A DNA stretch of 64,000 nucleotides from Arthrobacter sp. ISL-48 (GCF_018613805.1 NZ_JAGGPL010000008.1:62001-126000), one strand, 5' to 3'; positions 9,258-18,335 are shown, numbered from the stretch's first letter. A program made the numbers and translations. Notes: generated by a model from the sequence alone, not told the origin.

Positions 9258-9329
9258 GTGTAACTCCTCATCGAGACGTTGGCGCCGGTCAGTGGCCAAG
9301 GGCAGCAATGATCCGGACGGCAGTGGACA

Positions 9330-9353
9330 CTATGTTACTCGTGAGTAACTTAG
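9330..9353. promoter_or_regulatory. 24-bp palindromic operator inside the fad promoter
   Basis: The core GTTACTCGTGAGTAAC (9334-9349) is a perfect palindrome. The symmetry extends outward to CTA (9330-9332) and TAG (9351-9353) with one T/T mismatch on each side. It covers the -10 and most of the spacer, so a bound dimer would block RNA polymerase. Shape and target suggest a TetR-type fatty-acyl-CoA-responsive repressor; the regulator itself is not in the window. Confidence 0.6.
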
Positions 9354-9360
9354 CGTGCAA
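9332..9360 (-). promoter_or_regulatory. Promoter of fadA-fadB
   Basis: On the minus strand a -35 TTGCAC (9355-9360) is separated by exactly 17 bases from a -10 TAACAT (9332-9337). Transcription would start near 9325, leaving a leader of about 68 bases before the GTG at 9257. The spacer is filled by the palindrome listed next. Confidence 0.65.
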
Positions 9361-9431
9361 GGCCCGCCGTTCGCAAGGGTGAGGGCTGGTTTCGTGCCGG
9401 TCGGGCTTCGTGCTTCAGTCCCTGACCCCTG

Positions 9432-10754
9432 CTATGGCTTTGGCTCGCGGGGTTCCTTGGCCGGCAGTGGCTGTGGGTTCAGGAACGCCTCGGTGATGAG
9501 CGGGGCCACGAGTCCGATCTGCCACTCGCGGGCGCCGAGGATACGGAGCTCCCCGGCAACGGCGGCTTCGGTGGTGTCTGCGGGCGGGCGCCATGCCACG
9601 CGGCGCAGGTAGTCCGGGGTGAGGAGGTTCTCCAAGGGCAGGTTCAGCTGCTCCGCCTTTTCCTGCAGTAGCGGGCGGGCGGTTGACAGGCGTGCTGCTG
9701 CCTCCGGATCGCGGTCCGTCCACACGCGGGGAGGGGGCGGTGCGTTAGTGGGCAGGTGCAGCGGGGGAAGTTCTTCAAGGTCCCTCGCAGCGGCGATACA
9801 GCGAAGCCAGCGTGGGGCCTCCCGCTGTGCCGCCCGGCCGTGGAAGCCCTTGGTTCCCAGCAACTGGGGCACGGTGGCAGGCATGGCCTTGGCCGCGGCC
9901 ACCAGGGCGGAATCCGGAACGAGCCTGCCGGGAGCGACATCCCGCTTCTGCGCCAGGGAATCGCGCTCCAGCCACATCTCGCGGACCGCCGCCAGCTGCC
10001 GGCGGTCACGGATCTGATGGAGGCCGGAGGTTTTGCGCCAGGGATCAATCCGGGGAGGGGCTACTCCGGCTGCCAGGATGGCGGCGAACTCCTGCTCTGC
10101 GAACTCCAGCTTGCCGTCCGCCTCAAGCAGTTCGATGAGTTCTTCGCGCAGTTCCGTCAGGACTTCCACGTCCAGCGCGGCGTAGCGCAGCCACGGCTCC
10201 GGCAGGGGGCGGGTGGACCAGTCGGCGGCCGAGTGTTCCTTGGCCAGGCCGAAGCCCAGCAGCTGCTCAATGACTGCGGCCAGGCCGACGCGCGGCAAGC
10301 CTGCGAGCCTGGCGGCAAGCTCTGTGTCAAACAGCTTGTCCGGCCACATGCCCAATTCGGACAGGCAAGGGAGGTCCTGGCTGGCCGCGTGCAGGATCCA
10401 CTCCACTCCCTTGAGGGCATCGTTGATGATGGCCAGGTCGCCGAAGGGCTCCGGATCGATCAGCCAGGTTCCCGAGCCTTCGCGGCGAATCTGGACCAGG
10501 AAGGCGCGCTGGCCGTACCGGAACCCGGAGGCGCGTTCGGCATCCACGCCCGCCGGCCCGGTCCCTGCGGCGATGGCCGCGGCGCACCGCTCCAGCCCGG
10601 ACTGCGTTTCGATGACAAGGGGCACGCCGTCGCGGGGTGAATCGAGGTCAATGATTTCGGGGATCGGGCTGTCGAAGCCCTCCACCGTGATGTGGGTGGT
10701 GGTATCAGCAGCCGGAGCGCCGGCCGTGGTGTTATCCGGAATGTGAGGGGTCAT
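9432..10754 (-). CDS. rnd: Ribonuclease D family 3'-5' exonuclease with HRDC domain
   Basis: A protein of 440 residues. The DEDD exonuclease fold shows the conserved acids in order: GVDAERASGFRYG (D and E, about 58-60), WILHAASQDLPCL (D) and RYAALDVEVL (Y and final D). An HRDC nucleic-acid-binding domain follows at about 240-320. It trims 3' ends of structured RNAs such as tRNA precursors in the cytoplasm. The ATG at 10754 has AAGG five bases upstream. It lies 40 bases after DUF3000 on the same strand, so the two are probably cotranscribed. Confidence 0.9.
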   Translation of the reverse strand: MTPHIPDNTTAGAPAADTTTHITVEGFDSPIPEIIDLDSPRDGVPLVIETQSGLERCAAAIAAGTGPAGVDAERASGFRYGQRAFLVQIRREGSGTWLIDPEPFGDLAIINDALKGVEWILHAASQDLPCLSELGMWPDKLFDTELAARLAGLPRVGLAAVIEQLLGFGLAKEHSAADWSTRPLPEPWLRYAALDVEVLTELREELIELLEADGKLEFAEQEFAAILAAGVAPPRIDPWRKTSGLHQIRDRRQLAAVREMWLERDSLAQKRDVAPGRLVPDSALVAAAKAMPATVPQLLGTKGFHGRAAQREAPRWLRCIAAARDLEELPPLHLPTNAPPPPRVWTDRDPEAAARLSTARPLLQEKAEQLNLPLENLLTPDYLRRVAWRPPADTTEAAVAGELRILGAREWQIGLVAPLITEAFLNPQPLPAKEPREPKP

Positions 10755-10794
10755 GGTGCCTTCAGTTTACCGACAAGGTGGTATCCGGCTGCTT

Positions 10795-11445
10795 CTAGTT
10801 CCGGCGGCGGCGGGGAAGGGCAGACACGCCGTCGGGAAGCGGAGGGAGCCCCGCGAACGTGCACACCATGTCGGACCACGCTTCCAGATGGGCGGTGACG
10901 TCCGACGACGCCGGTGTCCAGGATGCGCGCAGTTCGATATCGATCGAGCCTGGCCTTTCGGATAGCGTCCCGAAGCTCTCGGAGAGCACACGCGTGGCCG
11001 TGCCGCCGGCTGCCCGGTAGGGGGCCTTGTGGTTCTCGAGGGCTTCCACGAGCCAGGTCCACGCCACCGTCCCCAGCATTTCGTCATTGCCCATGTCGGG
11101 TTCCAGCTGCGCCCGGATATAGGTCACGATGCGGAACGCGCCGTCCCAGACGGCGGAGCCATCGGGATCGTGCAGGAGGATAAAACGCCCGGTGGCGAGC
11201 TCCGTGTCGCCGTCGTCGTCTGTTCCGGAGGCAGCAGCAAGGGCCATGGCCGCCGGCCCGTGGACAGGAGTGGCAGCGCTGCCGGGACGGGGCGCCATGA
11301 CTTCGGCACCGAGGGCCACCGCGTAGGGTGCCAGCCGTGCCGGAGCCGGAATTTCCGCCAGGCGCAGTTCACTGCGGCACTGGGCCTTCCTGAGGGTTCC
11401 CAACGCGTGAAGAAACTCCGGGGGAACCTGGGCGAGTGCATTCAC
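10795..11445 (-). CDS. DUF3000 domain-containing protein
   Basis: A soluble protein of 216 residues, without signal peptide or membrane segment. The opening (ALAQVPPEFLHALGTLRKAQCRSELRLAEIP in part) and the RFILLHDPDGSAVWDGAFRIVTYIRAQLE region match my memory of DUF3000, an actinobacterial family of unknown function usually coded beside RNase D, as here. The conserved pairing hints at a link to RNA metabolism, but no catalytic motif is evident. Confidence 0.75.
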   Translation of the reverse strand: MNALAQVPPEFLHALGTLRKAQCRSELRLAEIPAPARLAPYAVALGAEVMAPRPGSAATPVHGPAAMALAAASGTDDDGDTELATGRFILLHDPDGSAVWDGAFRIVTYIRAQLEPDMGNDEMLGTVAWTWLVEALENHKAPYRAAGGTATRVLSESFGTLSERPGSIDIELRASWTPASSDVTAHLEAWSDMVCTFAGLPPLPDGVSALPRRRRN

Positions 11446-11506
11446 CTTCGCAGGTTACGCAACCGCAGCGGGGCGGGAGCGCAGGCTCGCCGTCAGCGGG
11501 TTCATG

Positions 11507-12637
11507 CTATCTGGAGGCTGCGCCTGCGTGGTGGGCAGCCAGCTCCCGGCGGATCGCGGTAACGAAGGCATCAATATCGTCCTCACTCGTGTCGAAGGAA
11601 CACATCCAGCGGACTTCCCGGGCGGCCTCATTCCAGTCGTAGAACCGGAAGGACTCCCGCAGCCTGCCGGCCACGCCCTCCGGGAGGACGGCAAATACAC
11701 CGTTGGATTCTGTCTTCTGTGTGGGCTCCACGCCATCGATCCTGTCCACGGCCGCACGGAGGCGGGTGGCCATGGCGTTGGCGTGGGACGCCGAACGGAG
11801 CCACAGGCCGCCTTCCAGCAACGCGATGAACTGGGCTGAAAGAAACCGCATCTTGGAGGCGAGCTGCATGTTCATCTTCCGCAGGTACACCAGGCCGGAC
11901 GCCGCTTCCGGGTTGAGCGCCACAACAACTTCGCCGAAGAGCAGCCCGTTCTTCGTCCCGCCGAAAGACAGGATGTCCACACCGGCGTCGCGCGTGAAAT
12001 CCCTCAGCGGAACCTGCAGGTGCGCGGCCGCGTTGGCCAGGCGGGCGCCGTCCATGTGGAGCTTCATGCCCTTGGCATGGGCATGGTCCGCAATGGCGCG
12101 CACCTCGTCAGGGCTGTAGCACGTGCCGAGTTCGGTCGTCTGGGTGATGGAGACGGCCAGCGGTTGTGCGCGGTGCTCATCGCCCCAGCCCCACGCCTCG
12201 CGGTCAATCAGTTCCGGCGTCAGCTTGCCGTCAGGCGTGGGGACGTGCAGCAGCTTAATCCCGCCGATCCGTTCGGGGGCACCGTTCTCGTCCATGTTGA
12301 TATGGGCTGTGGACGCACAGACCACGGCACCCCAGCGCGGAAGCAGCGACTGCAGGGACAGGACGTTGGCGCCGGTCCCGTTGAACACCGGGAAGCATTC
12401 GATACCGGATCCGAAGTGTTCCTCCATCAGTTCCTGGAGGCGCGCGGTGTAGTCGTCCTCGCCGTAGGAAACCTGGTGGCCCCCATTCGCCGCAGCCAGC
12501 GCGGCCAGGACCTCGGGGTGGACGCCTGAGTAGTTGTCCGAAGCGAAGCCGCGGACAGCTGTATCGTGAAGCCGGGCCATGGAGGGAATTTCCAGCGGTG
12601 GGGCCGTATTTGTTGCGGGTGTCATTGCTTTGCTCAC
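11507..12637 (-). CDS. ltaE: Low-specificity L-threonine aldolase (PLP-dependent)
   Basis: A fold-type I PLP enzyme of 376 residues in the beta-eliminating lyase/threonine aldolase family. The Schiff-base lysine lies in SFGGTKNGLL, the substrate and phosphate region appears early (NYSGVHPEVL, then NGTGANVLSL), and LHMDGARLANAA holds the Asp that binds the PLP ring nitrogen. It splits L-threonine or allo-threonine to glycine and acetaldehyde. The GTG at 12637 is listed; the ATG at 12625 is a plausible alternative, and neither has a strong ribosome site. It is followed on the same strand by no close partner. Confidence 0.87.
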   Translation of the reverse strand: MSKAMTPATNTAPPLEIPSMARLHDTAVRGFASDNYSGVHPEVLAALAAANGGHQVSYGEDDYTARLQELMEEHFGSGIECFPVFNGTGANVLSLQSLLPRWGAVVCASTAHINMDENGAPERIGGIKLLHVPTPDGKLTPELIDREAWGWGDEHRAQPLAVSITQTTELGTCYSPDEVRAIADHAHAKGMKLHMDGARLANAAAHLQVPLRDFTRDAGVDILSFGGTKNGLLFGEVVVALNPEAASGLVYLRKMNMQLASKMRFLSAQFIALLEGGLWLRSASHANAMATRLRAAVDRIDGVEPTQKTESNGVFAVLPEGVAGRLRESFRFYDWNEAAREVRWMCSFDTSEDDIDAFVTAIRRELAAHHAGAASR

Positions 12638-12654
12638 GCTTTCAGTCTAAGGAG

Positions 12655-13377
12655 TCAGGGGGTCAGCAGCAGGCGCTGGCCGTTCAGCCCGCCTGCAGGA
12701 CTGCTGAACAGGCCGACGACGGCGGCGGCCAGGTCCCGGACATCGGTGGCGCCGGGAAAAGCCCGTTCCGGGTGCTGCTTCCGCATCTCCGCATCCACGA
12801 GCGCCTTCACCACCAGGACGACGGCGGCGCTGGACTCCGCGCGGCTGAAGCCTTCGGCCATGGCCATGGTCCACGCCTCGGCGGCGGCTTTCGCCGCCAC
12901 GTAGCTGGCCGTTGCCGCGGTGGGTTTACCCACGGCCGTCGAGGAGACCATGGCAAACCTCCCGCAAACGGAAGCGGCCAGGTCCGCGTAGAACACGCGG
13001 GACACATTCCGGAGGGTGGTGATGGCTCCCCGCTCCAGGAACTCCCAGTCGGAGTCGCTCTGGTCCGGGATTCCCTTTGCCCCGCGCCAGCCGCCCACCA
13101 GGTGGATGACCGCGTCGATGGTGACGCCAGTGCCGGCGAGGCTGTCCCTGAGGGACTGGACGTCGGCGAGGCCGGCAAGGTCGCAGACGAGGGGAGTGAC
13201 GCCGTCGCCGGCCTGCGCTGCCGCCTCTTCAATGCGGGTCCTGTCCGAACCCACTGTGAAGACCCGGAACCCTCCTTCCCGGAGGGCCCCGGCGACGGCA
13301 ATTCCTGATGCTCCGCTGCCCCCGGTGACCAGGACGTTCAGGACCGGGGCGCCATTCACAGCCGGGATATGACTCAC
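12655..13377 (-). CDS. Short-chain dehydrogenase/reductase (SDR) family protein
   Basis: A protein of 240 residues with the Rossmann glycine motif (VTGGSGASGIAVAGAL, about 17-32), a catalytic Ser region (MVSSTAVGKP) and YxxxK (YVAAKAAAEAW). It probably reduces or oxidises a small carbonyl or alcohol with NAD(P); the substrate is not evident. The GTG start overlaps the DUF6421 stop (GTGA, 13374-13377), so the pair is translationally coupled. The threonine aldolase gene begins 17 bases after its stop. Confidence 0.85.
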   Translation of the reverse strand: MSHIPAVNGAPVLNVLVTGGSGASGIAVAGALREGGFRVFTVGSDRTRIEEAAAQAGDGVTPLVCDLAGLADVQSLRDSLAGTGVTIDAVIHLVGGWRGAKGIPDQSDSDWEFLERGAITTLRNVSRVFYADLAASVCGRFAMVSSTAVGKPTAATASYVAAKAAAEAWTMAMAEGFSRAESSAAVVLVVKALVDAEMRKQHPERAFPGATDVRDLAAAVVGLFSSPAGGLNGQRLLLTP

Positions 13378-14753
13378 AGTGCCGGATTCAGTGCAGAGCT
13401 GCCGGTGATTCCGGCCGTGGATTCGATGACGGGACGCATTTTCTTCTCCAAAGCCTCATAGAACATGGACAGCGGGAATTCGTCATCCAACACCTGGTCC
13501 GTCAGGCCCCGGGGAGGACCGGCGAGCGGCAGCGATTCAGGGCCCTTGGCCCATACCGACGCGGGGTTCGGCGTGAGGGTGTCGGAAATCAGCTGGTAGG
13601 CCGCGAGCCAATGGGCCGTTTTGGGCCGGTCGATGGAACGCCAGTACAGCTCGTCGATCCTGGCTCCCAGGGCGATCACGGCATCCGCCACGTGGTCCCA
13701 GTCGACGCTGAGACGGCTGTCTGTCCAGTGCAGGACGTGGTGCTGGTGTAGCCACGCGAAGAGCAGCTGGCCCCCCAGGCCGTCGTAATTGCGGACCCGG
13801 CTGCCGGTGATCGCGAAGCGAAAAATCCTATCGAAGATGATGGCATACTGGACAAGTCCGGCGTGACGGCGGGCTTCGGGTTCGGCGTCGTCGTCCTTTT
13901 CGATCCGGACGGATTCCCTGAAGGCGGTGAGGTCGCAGCGGAGTTCCTCCAGCGAATACAGGAAGAACGGCATGCGCTGCTTGATCATGAACGGGTCAAA
14001 CGGGAGGTCGCCGCGCATGTGGGTCCGGTCGTGGATCAGGTCCCACATCACAAACGTGGCCTCGGTCAGTTCCTGGTCTTCCAGCAGCTCCGCGGCACCG
14101 GGGGGAAGCTCCAGCGAGGTGATGTCCGCTGCCGCCCGCAGGACCCGGCGGAACCGCGCTGCCTCGCGGTCCGCAAAGATCGCGCCCCACGTGAAGGAAG
14201 GCGTTTCCCTGACGCCCACCGTTTCCGGGAACAGCACTGCGGAGTTGGTGTTGTACCCGGGCGTGAAGTCCAGGAAGCGAATGGGCACAAAAAGCTTATT
14301 GGAGTAATCCCCGGCTTCCAGGCCAGCGATGAAATCAGGCCAGATCACCTCGATCAGGACCGCTTCCACGAGACGGCTGCTGCTGCCGTTCTGGGTGTAC
14401 ATGGGGAAGATGACCACATGCTGCAGCCCATCCTGGCGCTGCTGCTGGGGCTGGAACGCCAGGAGCGAGGAGAGGAAATCCGGGATGCCGAAGCCGCTGG
14501 CCGCCCATTCCTCGAAATCGGCTTTCACTGCGGCAAGGTAGGGCTCATCGTGCGGGAACAGGGGGGCAAGTGAGCTGACGGATTCGGCGATGGCTGCCAC
14601 GTGCGCAGCCGCGGCGCCGTGGTCACTTGAACCGGGGATGGAGCCGTCCTGGACCTGGAGGGCCTGGAGCGCGGTGGCGGCGTCCTTCAAACGGATCCAG
14701 TGCGGATGTTCGGCGGAAATCCTGGTGGGGGCGCTGATCACGGTCTCGGTCAT
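13374..14753 (-). CDS. DUF6421 family protein
   Basis: The ATG at 14753 is chosen because GAAAGG lies nine bases upstream; it gives 459 residues (an open frame runs up to 14804 but lacks a site). The protein is soluble and rich in Trp, Tyr and Phe, with no signal peptide and no motif I can tie to a reaction. I recognise it only as resembling the actinobacterial DUF6421 group. Coupling to an SDR gene suggests that the two act on one metabolite. Function unknown. Confidence 0.6.
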   Translation of the reverse strand: MTETVISAPTRISAEHPHWIRLKDAATALQALQVQDGSIPGSSDHGAAAAHVAAIAESVSSLAPLFPHDEPYLAAVKADFEEWAASGFGIPDFLSSLLAFQPQQQRQDGLQHVVIFPMYTQNGSSSRLVEAVLIEVIWPDFIAGLEAGDYSNKLFVPIRFLDFTPGYNTNSAVLFPETVGVRETPSFTWGAIFADREAARFRRVLRAAADITSLELPPGAAELLEDQELTEATFVMWDLIHDRTHMRGDLPFDPFMIKQRMPFFLYSLEELRCDLTAFRESVRIEKDDDAEPEARRHAGLVQYAIIFDRIFRFAITGSRVRNYDGLGGQLLFAWLHQHHVLHWTDSRLSVDWDHVADAVIALGARIDELYWRSIDRPKTAHWLAAYQLISDTLTPNPASVWAKGPESLPLAGPPRGLTDQVLDDEFPLSMFYEALEKKMRPVIESTAGITGSSALNPAL

Positions 14754-14905
14754 CGTAGGTGCCTTTCTCATTGCTTGGGACTCTACGGCGAGCCTAGCAA
14801 TCACCCAGATCTCCTAACTCAAAAAGGCTGCACCCATAAGCAAGTCTTTGCCTCGATGGCTCAAAGAGACACTCCAGCTCAAGTATTCCCAGGGCCTGGT
14901 GGCCA

Positions 14906-15412
14906 TCAGGAATCAGGTGTGGACTGTTCCTCAACCTCGCGGGGAACCAGCTTCAGTGAAACGGAATTAATGCAGAAGCGCTGGTCAGTCGGGGTTCCGT
15001 AGCCCTCGCCGTCGAAAACGTGGCCCAGGTGCGAATCACACGTGGCGCAACGGACCTCCACTCTTTCCATCCCCAGGGTGCGGTCATGGATGTAGCGCAC
15101 GGTGCCCTCGGCGAGCGGCGCCCAGAAGGACGGCCAGCCGCAGTGGGAATCGAATTTCTCGTTGCTGGTGAAAAGCTCTGCCCCGCAGGCCCGGCATTGG
15201 TAGACCCCGGCCGTGTGCGTGTCGCAGTACTCGCCGGTGAAGGGCCGTTCGGTGCCGGCGTCGCGCAGCACGTGGTACTCCTCCGGCGTGAGTTCCTGCC
15301 GCCACTCCGCATCGGATTTCTGCTGGCTGGATTCTGGGCCGGTCACGTCCCCGACTGCGGGAATGGAGCCCGTGGCCTTGTTGCCGAAGATGCTGTTTCC
15401 AAAGATGCTCAT
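14906..15412 (-). CDS. msrB: Peptide-methionine (R)-S-oxide reductase
   Basis: A protein of 168 residues with the MsrB fold. Zinc is held by two Cys pairs (CRAC and CATC), the GWPSFW motif is present, and the catalytic Cys lies in RFCINSVSL near the C-terminus. It repairs the R form of methionine sulfoxide in proteins using thioredoxin. The first ~30 residues are a variable extension before the domain. It follows the unknown gene at 15427-15918 after 14 bases and is probably cotranscribed with it. Confidence 0.94.
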   Translation of the reverse strand: MSIFGNSIFGNKATGSIPAVGDVTGPESSQQKSDAEWRQELTPEEYHVLRDAGTERPFTGEYCDTHTAGVYQCRACGAELFTSNEKFDSHCGWPSFWAPLAEGTVRYIHDRTLGMERVEVRCATCDSHLGHVFDGEGYGTPTDQRFCINSVSLKLVPREVEEQSTPDS

Positions 15413-15426
15413 AACGTGGTCAACGC

Positions 15427-15918
15427 TCAGGAGTCACCGATAAATCCCGAACCGGCATAGAGATGCAGGACCGGGAGCCCAAGCCGGTCCTGGGCTTTGT
15501 TTGCCCAGTCCGTGTGGAAGGTGTCGGCCACCGCGTGCGGACGGGTGATGACCACAGCCTGGGCTGCGCCCAGCTCCTTGACCTTGGATACCAGGCCGCT
15601 GACGGCACCGCCCTCCACCACCTCTCCGGTGACTCCGCCGCCCAGGCCCTCAAGAGCGTCGAGTGAGACCGCCAGGGTCTCGGCGGCTTCCGCCCGCTCG
15701 GCGGCCGGATCCGGGGCATGGGCCGTCAGTTCATGGAAGGCCTTGGCAACGTCCAGCATGGAGAGGTTTTCCAGGAAATCCACCACCAGGTGCCGCTCGG
15801 TATTGGCCGGAACCAGGAGCACAAGGCGCGTGTCTGCCCCATCCACCAGCCGTTCAATGTTCAGGCGGTCGTCCGCTCCCAGCGGTTCTTCGGTCAGGAT
15901 GACGATAGGGTCGCTCAT
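15427..15918 (-). CDS. Conserved-looking hypothetical protein, 163 residues
   Basis: Not recognised. It is a soluble acidic alpha/beta protein. The N-terminal half gives strand-like segments (PIVILTEEP, TRLVLLVPA) and the C-terminal half another pair (AAQAVVITRPHAVAD, LGLPVLHLYAG), which suggests a Rossmann- or universal-stress-like fold with the small GGGVTGEVVEGGAV loop between them. Codon use matches its neighbours. It precedes msrB at 14 bases, so a stress-related role is possible but unproven. Confidence 0.6.
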   Translation of the reverse strand: MSDPIVILTEEPLGADDRLNIERLVDGADTRLVLLVPANTERHLVVDFLENLSMLDVAKAFHELTAHAPDPAAERAEAAETLAVSLDALEGLGGGVTGEVVEGGAVSGLVSKVKELGAAQAVVITRPHAVADTFHTDWANKAQDRLGLPVLHLYAGSGFIGDS

Positions 15919-16020
15919 GGAATCAGCCTAGCCCTGTGCTCGGGCACCTGCATCCATTGAGTCCGGCGCGGCACGGCGCGCGAATATGGCCTGCAGGCCG
16001 GCGGCGGTAAGAATGGAACC

Positions 16021-17304
16021 ATGTCATCTTTTCCGAGAACCGAACCCCTCACGGCTGCACCCATGCCCCAACCGGGCCCGGGGATGTCGCTGCGCGCGAA
16101 GTGGGCCATCGGCAGCGTCATCGGCGGGGGTGCCCTGGCTGGCCTGCTGGCCACCGGTTCCTCGGCCCTTGCACTGTATTTTGCCCGCCGTGTCATTACC
16201 CCCGCGCGGCAGCGGGTCGCGAACCAGGAAGTGCTTGCCGTAATCCGCGAGGGCCAAGGCCAGCAGGTCATCCTCGCAGCAAATGAGGACACTACCGTTG
16301 ACGGCGTATACGGCCTCTTCTTCGACGGCGGCAAAGGACACGCCCGGATCGGACGCATCGTCTCCTACGCCCCGGCCGAACGCACGGTCCTCCGGGAAGT
16401 CGAGGCTGTCTACAGCGGTGATCTCAACACCGCCCGCCGCGGGTGGTGGAGCGGAGCCGTCTATCCTGACCCGGCCGCCGTCGGCCTGCCGGCAGAGGAC
16501 GTCCTCATCGGCGTCGACGGCGGCCAGGCACCGGCCTGGCTGGTACGGGCCGGCGGACAACCGCGCACGTGGGCCGTGATGGTCCACGGCCGCGGCGCCA
16601 CCCGGCTGGAAGCCTTGAGGGCAGTGGGGCCGGCCCTGGAACTGGGGCTGACCAGCCTGCTGGTCTCCTACCGCAACGACGGCCTGGCGCCATCGGCGGG
16701 CGACGGCCGCTACGGCCTGGGATCGACCGAGTGGCGGGATGTGGAAGCCGCCATCGAATACGCCCTGGCCAACGGTGCCGAGGAGGTTGTCCTCTTCGGC
16801 TGGTCCATGGGCGGAGCCATCTGCCTGCAGACCGCGGACCTGTCGCGGTACCGCCACGTGATCCGGGCCATGGTCCTGGATGCTCCCGTCATCAACTGGG
16901 TGAACGTGCTCGCCCATCATGCAGAGGTGAACAGGATCCCATCCCTGGTGGGACGGTACGGACAGCTGATGCTGGGCCACCCGCTGGGCCGCAGGCTCAC
17001 GGGCCTGGCAGCACCCGTGGACCTCAAAGCCATGGACTGGGTCTCCCGGGCCGTGGAACTCCGGACCCCCACGCTGATCCTCCACAGCGTTGACGATGAA
17101 TACGTGCCCTACGGACCATCTGCCACCCTCGCCGAGCGGAATCCGGAAATGGTCACCTTCGAAACCTTCAACCACGCCAGGCACACGAAGGAGTGGAACG
17201 TGGACCCCGAACGTTGGGAACGGCTCGTCAAGGCATGGCTCCGCCAGCACCTTGTTCCGCGGATCAACCCGGGACAGTCCTACCCCGGAAAGGCGGCTAC
17301 TTAG
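16021..17304 (+). CDS. Membrane-anchored alpha/beta hydrolase
   Basis: A protein of 427 residues. A short Pro-rich leader is followed by one membrane helix (IGSVIGGGALAGLLATGSSALALYF in part, about 30-56), then about 370 residues ending in an alpha/beta hydrolase domain. The nucleophile elbow is GWSMGG, the acid is likely the Asp in HSVDDEYVP, and the His lies in NHARHTKEW. A serine esterase or peptidase-like activity at the membrane is likely. The substrate is unknown. It is transcribed divergently from the 15427-15918 gene, and its 3' end overlaps ybaK tail to tail by eight bases. Confidence 0.8.
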   Translation: MSSFPRTEPLTAAPMPQPGPGMSLRAKWAIGSVIGGGALAGLLATGSSALALYFARRVITPARQRVANQEVLAVIREGQGQQVILAANEDTTVDGVYGLFFDGGKGHARIGRIVSYAPAERTVLREVEAVYSGDLNTARRGWWSGAVYPDPAAVGLPAEDVLIGVDGGQAPAWLVRAGGQPRTWAVMVHGRGATRLEALRAVGPALELGLTSLLVSYRNDGLAPSAGDGRYGLGSTEWRDVEAAIEYALANGAEEVVLFGWSMGGAICLQTADLSRYRHVIRAMVLDAPVINWVNVLAHHAEVNRIPSLVGRYGQLMLGHPLGRRLTGLAAPVDLKAMDWVSRAVELRTPTLILHSVDDEYVPYGPSATLAERNPEMVTFETFNHARHTKEWNVDPERWERLVKAWLRQHLVPRINPGQSYPGKAAT

Positions 17305-17791
17305 CCGTTCCGATTGCGGCTGTGATGCCGCCCGTGAGCCGGAGGAGGTCAGCCGGCGCGACTTCGATGTCCAGCCCGCGCCTTCCTCCCGAAACCAGCA
17401 TGGTCTCCAGGGCAAGGGCACTGCCGTCAATGACTGTCGGCGAGGATTGGCGCTGTCCCAACGGGGAGATCCCGCCGAGGACGTAGCCTGTCCGGCGTTC
17501 AGCGGCCGCTGGGTCCGCCATCAGGGCCCTTTTCGCGCCCAAGGCGGCAGCGAACGCCTTCAGGTCAAGATTTCCGCTCACCGGCACCACACCCACCGCG
17601 AGCCGCCCTTCCACGTGCACCATCAGGGTTTTGAAGACCCTTTCCGGGTCAATCCCCAGGGCGTCGGCAGCTTCGGTGCCGTAGCTCGCCGCGGAGGGGT
17701 CATGAGTATACGGGTGCAGCACAAAGGGAACACCGGCCGCGGTCAATGCCGCAGTGGCCGGCGTTCCCTGTGAAGAGGCCTTGCGTCCCAA
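17297..17791 (-). CDS. ybaK: YbaK/EbsC-type Cys-tRNA(Pro) deacylase
   Basis: A protein of 164 residues that matches the YbaK editing domain: an N-terminal HPYTHDPSAASYGTEAADALG region, the VFKTLMVHVEGRLAVGVVPV strand pair with its conserved Lys, and the GYVLGGISPLGQ motif. It hydrolyses Cys mischarged on tRNA-Pro. The start is TTG at 17791, 13 bases after the sufE stop, without a clear ribosome site of its own, so translation is probably coupled to sufE. It ends the leftward sulfurtransferase-sufE-ybaK operon. Confidence 0.88.
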   Translation of the reverse strand: MGRKASSQGTPATAALTAAGVPFVLHPYTHDPSAASYGTEAADALGIDPERVFKTLMVHVEGRLAVGVVPVSGNLDLKAFAAALGAKRALMADPAAAERRTGYVLGGISPLGQRQSSPTVIDGSALALETMLVSGGRRGLDIEVAPADLLRLTGGITAAIGTAK

Positions 17792-17804
17792 CCGGAAGGA
17801 ACCG

Positions 17805-18281
17805 TCAGGGCGCAGCGGTTTTGGTCCGCAGCCGCGAGGTAGCGGCCACCTTGCGCTTGATTCGGCCCAGCATGGCCGTCATGCCGCGCATCCGCAACGG
17901 CGTGATGGCACGGGTCAGGCCCAGCAGTTCCGGCATGTCGTCAGGGACGGCAAGGATCTCCTCAGCGGTAAGCCCGTCGAGCCCCTCGAGGAGCACCCCC
18001 GCGAAACCCCGCGTGGTGGGGGCTTCCGGCGGAGCCTTGAAGAACAGCCGCACGCTGTCGGCCTGTCCGTCGTCGTTCCCGTCCATCTCGATCGTCAGGA
18101 ACAGCGGCGACTGGCATTCCACCACTTGCTCCAGGAGCTCGGGGTGGTCCTTCAGCCTGTCAGGCAGTTCCGGCAGCTCACGGGAGAACTCGAGCAGCAG
18201 CTGAAGCCGCTCCGGTTCGGTCAGGGCCTGGAAGTCATCGACGATTTCCGCCAAAGCGGCGGGCAGGGCATATGTAGTCAT
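17805..18281 (-). CDS. sufE: SufE-like Fe-S assembly sulfur acceptor
   Basis: A protein of 158 residues. The SufE fold shows EIVDDFQALTEPERLQLLLEF at the start, the catalytic Cys in VVECQSPLFL, and the RGFAGVLLEGLDGLTAEEIL segment. The protein takes persulfide sulfur from a sulfurtransferase or cysteine desulfurase and passes it on. The gene starts about 55 bases after the sulfurtransferase gene, a pairing common in actinobacteria. The last ~20 residues form a basic extension. Confidence 0.9.
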   Translation of the reverse strand: MTTYALPAALAEIVDDFQALTEPERLQLLLEFSRELPELPDRLKDHPELLEQVVECQSPLFLTIEMDGNDDGQADSVRLFFKAPPEAPTTRGFAGVLLEGLDGLTAEEILAVPDDMPELLGLTRAITPLRMRGMTAMLGRIKRKVAATSRLRTKTAAP

Positions 18282-18335
18282 CGCTTCCAGCTTTCGCAGT
18301 TTTTCAGGCAGGCGTCTGTGTACATTCGGGCGGTC

